The notes beneath the pieces were generated by a model. The model made no database searches. It was not told where the DNA came from and saw only the letters and a program-made list of their open reading frames with translations. This document shows positions 57,740 through 64,000 of a stretch of 64,000 bases of DNA, in pieces; positions within the stretch are counted from its first letter, which is position 1, and the number at the start of each line of letters is the position of its first letter. The stretch lies in assembly GCA_002633025.1 (NCBI GenBank), contig NMRB01000379.1:232691-296690 (forward strand). The letters are read 5' to 3'. The translations under genes were made by a program, and so were the position numbers. This DNA comes from Notospermus geniculatus. Lineage: Eukaryota; Nemertea; Pilidiophora; Heteronemertea; Lineidae.

Positions 57740-58855
57740 ATGTCGGGTAGACACCAACAGGATGAATTGCAAACCGAGCTATGTTGTCATCAGGCGACGG
57801 CCACTTCTCCATCTGTCAAAACAGATTGGGCGAAAAGGAGTATCTTCTTTGAGGTAGTTCAAGCATTATCGAACATCGTCGACAGGTACCTTCTGGGAGT
57901 TATTGTCATTTCAGGCATCTTTGGTAACCTTCTTTCTATTGTGGTCTTTAGCCGAGTGGGAGGGAAGAATCGCAGAACCACGATGTACCTCCTCCCCCTT
58001 GCTGTGGCAGACCTCGTCGCTTTACTGTACGGCTTGTGGTCCTGGATCCGCACAGGCATACATACACACGCGAGTGGCTACTTTTACATGGAAGATGTAT
58101 TTTCAATCGAGGCTACGGTGGCCTGTAAAACGCTCCGCTACTTCAGCAGGACCATGACGTGTGTATCTTCATACATCATCGCAGCCTATACGTCAGAACG
58201 TTGCATTGGCGTCTGGTTCCCTTTATACGTCAGAGCTCTTGTCACAACAAAGAGACGTCGGTTGATCCTTGCACTAATTTTTGCCTCCATGTTTGCTCTG
58301 AATGTACCCGTTCTTGTTTATTACGATGTGTATGATTGGTCACAATCAGGAGACCCTGCTTGCTTCTTTCATCTCCCACATATTACCGCTCTCGAAACAT
58401 TTATGCTTGCCCAAATTTTGACCGTAGTTCTTCCGTACAGTATTCCTTGGGTGATGATATTTGTAGCCAGTATCCTCATCATTCTTCGTGTGTGGAGGTC
58501 ACGCGGAAAAATCTCGTCGTCAGGAAAGAACAGAGCTGAGGTACAAGATTTGCTTACCCTCCTTCTAGTTGCCTTTTTGTGCCTAATCACGACCTTACCC
58601 TATACCATCATTTGGGCTTTGTGTAGCAATGTCGAGTATCTTAATGTTAAATATTTCTTTTTAACCACGGAAAACGATTACAAAGCCTTCTTCGCACTTG
58701 GGCAGACTGCCACGTCAATATCTCTCGCTAATCACAGCTTTAACTTTGTTATATATGTGTGTACATTAAAAACATTTCAAAATGAATTGAAAAGAATGTT
58801 GAAGTTGACCCGTGATGCAAACAGGAATTCTGTGACCGGAGAAAAGCATTTTTGA
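57740..58855 (+). CDS. Class A orphan GPCR, array copy I, intact
   Basis: The only fully intact member: 371 residues in one exon. TM1 about 49-70 (GN at 62-63), TM2 82-103 (D91), Cys129 at the TM3 entry pairing with Cys208 in ECL2, ERC at 153-155 in place of DRY, TM4 174-196 without the usual Trp, TM5 219-249 with prolines, short basic ICL3, TM6 270-292 with TTLP at 284-287 in place of CWxP, TM7 313-341 with NFVIY at 335-339 in place of NPxxY, Cys341 as a possible palmitoylation site, tail ending GEKHF. The start MSGRHQQDE aligns with other copies; an in-frame upstream ATG at 57,584 would add 52 residues. Family: rhodopsin-type, nearest in feel to FMRFamide/GPR139-like peptide receptors. Ligand unknown. 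Confidence 0.9.
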   Translation: MSGRHQQDELQTELCCHQATATSPSVKTDWAKRSIFFEVVQALSNIVDRYLLGVIVISGIFGNLLSIVVFSRVGGKNRRTTMYLLPLAVADLVALLYGLWSWIRTGIHTHASGYFYMEDVFSIEATVACKTLRYFSRTMTCVSSYIIAAYTSERCIGVWFPLYVRALVTTKRRRLILALIFASMFALNVPVLVYYDVYDWSQSGDPACFFHLPHITALETFMLAQILTVVLPYSIPWVMIFVASILIILRVWRSRGKISSSGKNRAEVQDLLTLLLVAFLCLITTLPYTIIWALCSNVEYLNVKYFFLTTENDYKAFFALGQTATSISLANHSFNFVIYVCTLKTFQNELKRMLKLTRDANRNSVTGEKHF

Positions 58856-59025
58856 ATACATGTACTTCAAAAGTACTGTAGAGTTGCATTTTAGCACATT
58901 TTGTGTTGGCTTGAAAAACTGTTGTGCACAAGCAATGTACATTTCCGATGTTGTAGCTACGGCATCATGCAGGATGCTCAAGTTGGAGTTTGGCTCCCTG
59001 GCTGTAAGATGCTCCAATCCAACGC

Positions 59026-59031
59026 ATTAAA
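59026..59031 (+). promoter_or_regulatory. ATTAAA poly(A)-like signal, copy I
   Basis: AACGCATTAAAATGCCC about 170 bp after the stop, in the context conserved behind other array copies. Confidence 0.45.
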
Positions 59032-59315
59032 ATGCCCACTGTAACTTTGACGTTGCCTGACTTAATGATAGTTACCAAAGCATTAACGTAAGGTCAGTAT
59101 CTTTAGCCAAGACGGTATATCCGAAACAATCTTTCGTCTGAAAATTAGGAAACTTTGAACTTTTGTTTCAGTTTCAGGATGCTAAATTTATTTAAATCCA
59201 ACCATCAGTCTGTTATAATGTTAGATCATGTACACGAATATCGGCTTTAAACCTAGTGAGAAATTTATTTTTGGGTTTTCTATTGATAGTGACGTTCTGT
59301 TGTTTCAGAACTACA

Positions 59316-60239
59316 CACTGTAAATCCAGGTGACGCGTTTAGCGTTTAGTTTTGTGTTTAACAAAACACAACTTAACACATTACGTGAATATAACTGAAC
59401 ATATCATCAGGACAGGCGTTCTATCCGCCTAGAAACATACGTCTTGTTGCCTAAAATGCCGAAATATATCATTTGTTGTCCTGTAAATCTAAAGTCTAAA
59501 CACGAAACTAAACGGGAATATGCAACACTTTTTAAACATCTAAACGCGATTAGTTTTCCATTAGAAATGAACAGATGACCTAAACACTGCATTTAGAAAA
59601 CAGTAAATCTAAATGTCTTGTAAATGTCTTGTTTAACTTATAAACATCTCGTTCAGTTTCCCCTAAACACGAAACATGAAGGAATCCTGAACATCGTGTT
59701 TAGGGCTGGTTCACGGCTCGGGTGGAATTGGTCAAATTTGTCGTTTCGCTATATCTCCCGCCGGCGAATTTTTTTCCCCCAGGATATAAAAGATATAAAT
59801 CAGATGCATAAAGGTGGAATAAACTTATTCCAGGTCTAACTTCACGCTTTAACGTTCAGGAGGAAATAATACAGTAGACAGGTTTTCCGAGTTACCCAAA
59901 GAAAAATTCCAGGCCAGGGCGTGTAGCCCCAGTGGCGTAGTGGTTAGAGCGTTGGTCCAGATTATGCATGTTGCAGGTGGGCCCTGGATCGAATCTGCCT
60001 GCCGGTATTATTCACTCTTTACTGCGTGCCTTTTTATACTTTTTTCCTTCATCTTCCAACGCTTTTTTTGTCACTTTTTCAGTCTAAATCAGTCAGTTTA
60101 ATAATTTTTTGCCGTCCTGGAAACACATTAATCTATTTCGTTGGAATATGGAGAACTAAACGCGTTTAGATGTTTAAAAACTGTTGCATATTCCCGTTTA
60201 GTTTCGTGTTTAATTTCGTGTTCAGACAGATTTACAGTG
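59316..60239. mobile_element. 924-bp CACTGTAAATC element in the promoter of copy E
   Basis: Inverted ends CACTGTAAATC and GATTTACAGTG. Long inner inverted stretches (CACGAAACTAAACGGGAATA near 59,501 and its complement near 60,190) share words such as AAACGCG and TTTAGTTTCGTG. It interrupts the conserved block GTTTCCGAGCTATTTAAACC, separating GAACTA on the left from TATTAAAGTCC on the right, so it sits in the TATA-like box; TA may be the target duplication. A tRNA-like SINE lies inside. Confidence 0.7.
59927..60003 (+). mobile_element. tRNA-derived SINE-like head
   Basis: TGGCGTAGTGG (59,933-59,943) is a strong A box and GGATCGAATCT (59,986-59,996) a B box, spaced as in tRNA genes. The stems do not pair well enough to call a tRNA. 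It is nested in the 924-bp element. Confidence 0.5.
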
Positions 60240-60481
60240 CATGTATTAAAGTCCACTTTCATATCGTATGAAGGTACATGTATTCAATTAGACGCATGTG
60301 TGGCATCTTCCATTACAACATGCTTCAGGCAGGGGACATCAGTTCCTTTAACTTGGTGGCAAGATTGATTGACACTAGCTCTTCGGCAGAATGAACACTA
60401 TTGTACCATGATTCCATTTCGGTTGTTGGTCAACACTGTCTCGGTTGTCTGCTGATTGCTTCACGAAGACAACATCAAGAC

Positions 60482-61554
60482 ATGTCGGATAGACACCAAG
60501 AGGAAGAGTTGCCAACCGCGCTATTCTAGGCGCCGGCGACTTCTCCATCTGTCAGAACAGATTGGACGAAAAGGAGTATCTTCTTTGAGGTAGTTCAAGC
60601 ATTATCGAACATCGTAAACAGGTACTTTCTGGGAGTCATTGTCATTTTAGGCATCTTTGGCAACCTTCTTTCTATCGTGGTCTTTAGTCGAGTGGGAGGG
60701 AAGGATCACAGAATTACGACGTACCTCCTCCCCCTCGCTGTTGCGGACCTTGTTGCTCTGCTTTACGCCTTGTGGTTCTGGATCCGCACAGGGATGCATA
60801 GATACACAAATGGCTACGGTGGCTTGTAAAACGATCCGCTACTTCAGCAGGACCATGACGTGTATCTTCATACATCATCGTTGCCTACACGTCAGAACGT
60901 TGCATTGGCGTCTGGTTCCCTTTATACGTCAGAGCTCTTGTCACAACAAAGAGACGTCGGTTGATCCTAGTACTAATTTTTGCCTCCATGTTTGCTCTGA
61001 ATGCACCCGTCCTTGTTCATTACGATGTGTATGATTGGTCACAATCAGGCGACCCTGCTTGCTTCTTTCATGTCCCACATATGACCGCTCTCGAAACATT
61101 TATGCTTGTCCAAATTTTGACTGTAGTTCTTCCGTTCAGTATTCCTTGGGTAATGATATTTGTAGCCAGTATCCTCATCATTTTTCGCGTATGGAGGTCA
61201 GGTGGGAAAATCTCGTCCTCAGGAAAGAACAGGGCTGAGGTACAAGATTTGCTTACCCTCCTTCTAGTTGCTTTTTTGTGCCTAATCACGACCTTACCGT
61301 ATACCATCATCTGGGGTTTGTGTAGCAATGTCGAGTATCTCAATGTTCAATATTTCTTTTTAACCATGGAAAACGATTACAAAGCACTTTTCGCACTTGG
61401 GTCGACTTCCACGTCGATAGCACTTGCTAACCATAGTTTTAACTTCGTTATTTATGTGTGTACATTAAAAACATTTCAAAATGAATTGAAAAGGATGCTG
61501 AAGTTTACCCGTGATGTGAGCAGGAATTCTGTGACTGGAGTAAAGCATTTTTGA
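60482..61554 (+). pseudogene. Array GPCR copy E, multiply disabled
   Basis: The ATG aligns with other copies, but codon 16 is TAG (60,527-60,529), caused by a small deletion where others read TGTCATCAGG. A 35-bp deletion between two GGCTAC words removes the TM2-TM3 loop at about 60,815, and two bases are missing in TM3 (GACGTGTATC for GACGTGTGTATC). From 60,961 the frame is open through TM4-TM7 to GVKHF. The promoter is also interrupted by the 924-bp element. Clear pseudogene. Confidence 0.9.
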
Positions 61555-61827
61555 ATTCTCCGAAAGAACTGCAGCGTTGCATTTTCGCCAGAGTTCATGT
61601 GCTGGCTTGAAAAACTGTTGTGCGCACGTGGTGTACTTGCGATGTTGTAGCTGCAGTATCGTGCAGGATGCTCAAGTTTGAGTCAGGCTCCCTGTAAGAT
61701 GCTCCAATGCACGCACTAAAAATACCCACTGTATTAAGTTTGACGTTGCCTGATTGAATGATTTTAAACCTAGTGAAAAATTTATTTTCAGGTTTTCTAT
61801 TGATAGTGACTTTCTGTTGTTTCCGAG

Positions 61828-61836
61828 CTATTTAAA
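61828..61836 (+). promoter_or_regulatory. TATA-like box, copy F
   Basis: CTATTTAAA in TTTCCGAGCTATTTAAACCC, 240 bp before the ATG at 62,068, in the position conserved among copies. The leader that follows resembles that of copy A. Confidence 0.45.
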
Positions 61837-62067
61837 CCCACTTTTATTTCGTATGAAGGTATTTCAATATAGACGCAAGTCTGACATCTTCCATTATACA
61901 GCATGTTTCAGACAGGGTAACATCCTTTCTCTTGGTGGCAAGATCAATTTGACACTTCGTCTTCGGCAGACTACAAATGAACACTATTGTACATTTCCAT
62001 TTCGGTTGTTGGTCAACACTGTCTCTGTTATCTGCTGATTGTTTCACGAAAACAACATCTGATAGAC

Positions 62068-63164
62068 ATGTCGGATAGACACCAAGAGGATGAATTGCAA
62101 ACCGAGCTATGTTGTCATCAGGCGACGGCAACTTTTCCATCTATCAGAAGAGATTGGACGAAAAGGAGTATCTTTTTTGAGGTAGTTCAAGCATTATCGA
62201 ACATCGTCGACAGGTACCTTCTTGGAGTCATTGTCATTTTAGGCATCTTTGGTAACCTTCTTTCCATTGTTGTCTTTAGTCGAGTGAGCGGAAAGGATCG
62301 CAGAACCACGACGTACCTCCTCCCCCTTGCTGTGGCAGACCTCGTCGCTTTACTGTACGGCTTGTGGTCCTGGATCCGCACAGGCATACATACACACGCG
62401 AGTGGCTACTTTTATATGGAAGATGTATTTTCAATTGAGGCTACGGTGGCCTGTAAAACGATCCGCTACTTCAGAAGAACCTTGACATCTATATCTTCAT
62501 ACATCATCGTAACATATACGTTAGAACGTTGCATCGGTGTCTGGTTCCCTTTATATGTCAGAGCTCTTGTCACAACAAAGAGGCGTCGGTTGATCCTAGT
62601 GCTAATTTTTGTCTCCATGTTTGCTATGAATGTACCCATCCTTGTTTATTACGATGTTTATGATTGGTCACAATCAGGCGACCCTGCTTGCTACAAATGA
62701 CCGCGCTCGAAACATTTTTGCTTAACCAAATTTTGACCGTAGTTCTTCCCTACAGTATTCCTTGGGTGATAATATTTGTCGCCAGTATCCTCATCATTTT
62801 CCGTGTTTGGAGGTCACGCGGGAAAATCTCTTCATCAGGAAAGAACAGAGCTGAGGTACAGGATTTGCTTACCCTCCTTCTAGTTGCCTTTTTGTGCCTA
62901 ATCACTACGTTACCGTATACCATCATCTGGGCTCTGTGTAGCAATGTCGAGTATCTTAATGTTAAATATTTCTTTTTAACCATGGAAAACGATTACAAAG
63001 CCTTTTTCGCACTTGGGGCGACTTCCACATCGATAGCACTTGCAAACCACAGTTTTAACTTTGTTATATATGTGTATACATTAAAAACATTTCAAAATGA
63101 ACTGAAGAGGATGCTTAAGTTCACCCGTGATGCGAACAGCAATTCTGGAGTAAAGCCTTTTTGA
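62068..63164 (+). pseudogene. Array GPCR copy F, 13-bp deletion in ECL2
   Basis: Open from MSDRHQEDELQTELCC through TM4. In ECL2 the sequence GACCCTGCTTGCTACAAATG lacks the 13 bases TCTTTCATCTCCC found in sister copies, ending the first frame at 62,700. The second frame is open from 62,664 through TM5-TM7 to a shortened tail ending NSGVKPF. All other motifs are intact, so this is a recent single-lesion pseudogene, or possibly an error. Confidence 0.87.
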
Positions 63165-63614
63165 ATATTCCAAACGAACTGCAGTGTTGCATTATTTGCA
63201 GAGCTGTGCCGGCCTGAAAAACTGTTGTGCACATGCAGTAAATACATGTACTTGCGATGTTGTCACTTGCGTGTAAGATGCTCAGGTTGGAGTTAGCCTT
63301 CCTGTGAGATGCTACAATCCAACACATTAAATATGCCCACTGTAAGTTCGACGTTGCCTAACTGAATGATAGTTTAATACCAAAGCTGTAGCGCAAGGTC
63401 AATATCTTTAGCCAAGACGATATATCCGAAACAGTCTTTCGTCCGATAGTCAGGAGACTTCGAACTTTTTTTCTCTTTGCAGGATGCTAAATGTATTAAT
63501 CTAAACCATCAGTCAATTATAATGATAGATCATGTGCACGAATATCGGTTTTAGACCTGGTGAAACGTTTATTTTCAGGTTTTCTATTGATAGTGACTTT
63601 CTGTTGTTTCCGAG

Positions 63615-63623
63615 CTATTAAAA
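63615..63623 (+). promoter_or_regulatory. TATA-like box, copy G
   Basis: CTATTAAAA in CCGAGCTATTAAAACCTACT, 231 bp before the ATG at 63,846. The surrounding flank is nearly the same as that of copy D. Confidence 0.45.
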
Positions 63624-63845
63624 CCTACTTTCGTATGAAGGTATTTCAATAAAAGACACATGTCTAGCATCCTCCATTACAACATCTTCAGGCAGTGGAC
63701 AGTTCCTTCAACTTGATGGCAAGATTGATTGACACTAGCTCTTCGGCAGATTGAACACTTTTGTGTCATGATTCCATTTCGGTTGTTTGTCAACACTCTC
63801 TCGGTCATCTCTTCATTGTTTCACGAAAACAACATCTGATAGACA

Positions 63846-64000
63846 TGTCTGGTGGACAGCAAGTGGAGGAATTGCAAACCGAGCTATGCTGTCATCAGGT
63901 GCCGGCGACATACCCATCTATCAGAACAGACTGGACGAAAAGGAGTATCTTCTTTGAAGTAGTTCAAGCATTATCGAACATCGTCAACAGGTACCTTCTG
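63846..64000 (+). CDS. Class A orphan GPCR, array copy G, 5' part only
   Basis: Starts MSGGQQVEELQTELCC and is open for 51 codons to NIVNRYLL at the start of TM1, where the window ends. It is nearly identical to copy D in both flank and coding sequence, so it may be D's intact sister. Whether it is complete cannot be told from this window. Confidence 0.75.

Noticed and set aside
59927-60003. Functional tRNA gene
   Set aside because: A and B boxes are present but acceptor and anticodon stems do not pair adequately; it is nested in a mobile element. The same applies at 23,535, 23,698 and 33,350.

Overview
This is nuclear genomic DNA of a multicellular animal, most likely a marine invertebrate (amphioxus-, echinoderm-, hemichordate- or mollusc-like). 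The grounds are long non-coding stretches, class A GPCR genes, many small terminal-inverted-repeat (TIR) elements, tRNA-derived SINE-like pieces, and frequent TACATGTA and AGGCCTA words. I cannot name the species. There are no bacterial operons, CRISPR arrays, rRNAs or convincing tRNA genes.

Region 1 (1 to about 40,040) holds no protein-coding gene I can support. It is a mosaic of foldback/MITE-like elements, two minisatellite-like arrays, SINE-like pieces and unassigned DNA. The clearest structures are five copies of a ~130-bp GC-rich hairpin with TAGGGAG-type ends (2,590-3,104; 32,041; 36,437), a MITE whose interior has become a ~92-bp tandem array and which then received a 1,223-bp nested inverted-repeat element with a TTA target duplication (11,982-13,700), and a 352-bp-arm inverted repeat (15,833-16,888).

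Region 2 (40,045-40,777) is a D1-like dopamine receptor homologue. It keeps the N-terminus, TM1, TM2, most of TM3, the end of TM6, TM7 and the tail, but everything between TM3 and TM6 is missing and the join is out of frame. It is a pseudogene or an assembly deletion.

Region 3 (43,136 to the window end) is a head-to-tail, same-strand array of at least eleven copies of one intronless class A GPCR gene in 21 kb. One copy is intact (57,740-58,855). One is intact except for an altered short tail (44,801-45,898). One is open but cut at an ambiguous base (56,542-57,556), and one runs off the window (63,846 onward). The other seven are frameshifted, truncated or fragmentary. Intact copies have N1.50, D2.50, the TM3/ECL2 cysteine pair and an ERC triplet in place of DRY, but lack the CWxP tryptophan and the NPxxY proline. 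The layout is that of a fast birth-and-death receptor family, as in chemosensory or orphan peptide receptor expansions. The ligand is not deducible. Conserved 5' flanks with a TATA-like box and conserved ATTAAA sites after the stop suggest that each copy is its own transcription unit.

Three single ambiguous bases (10,993; 26,736; 57,557) exist. The first and third sit at abrupt structural breaks and probably stand for collapsed gaps.
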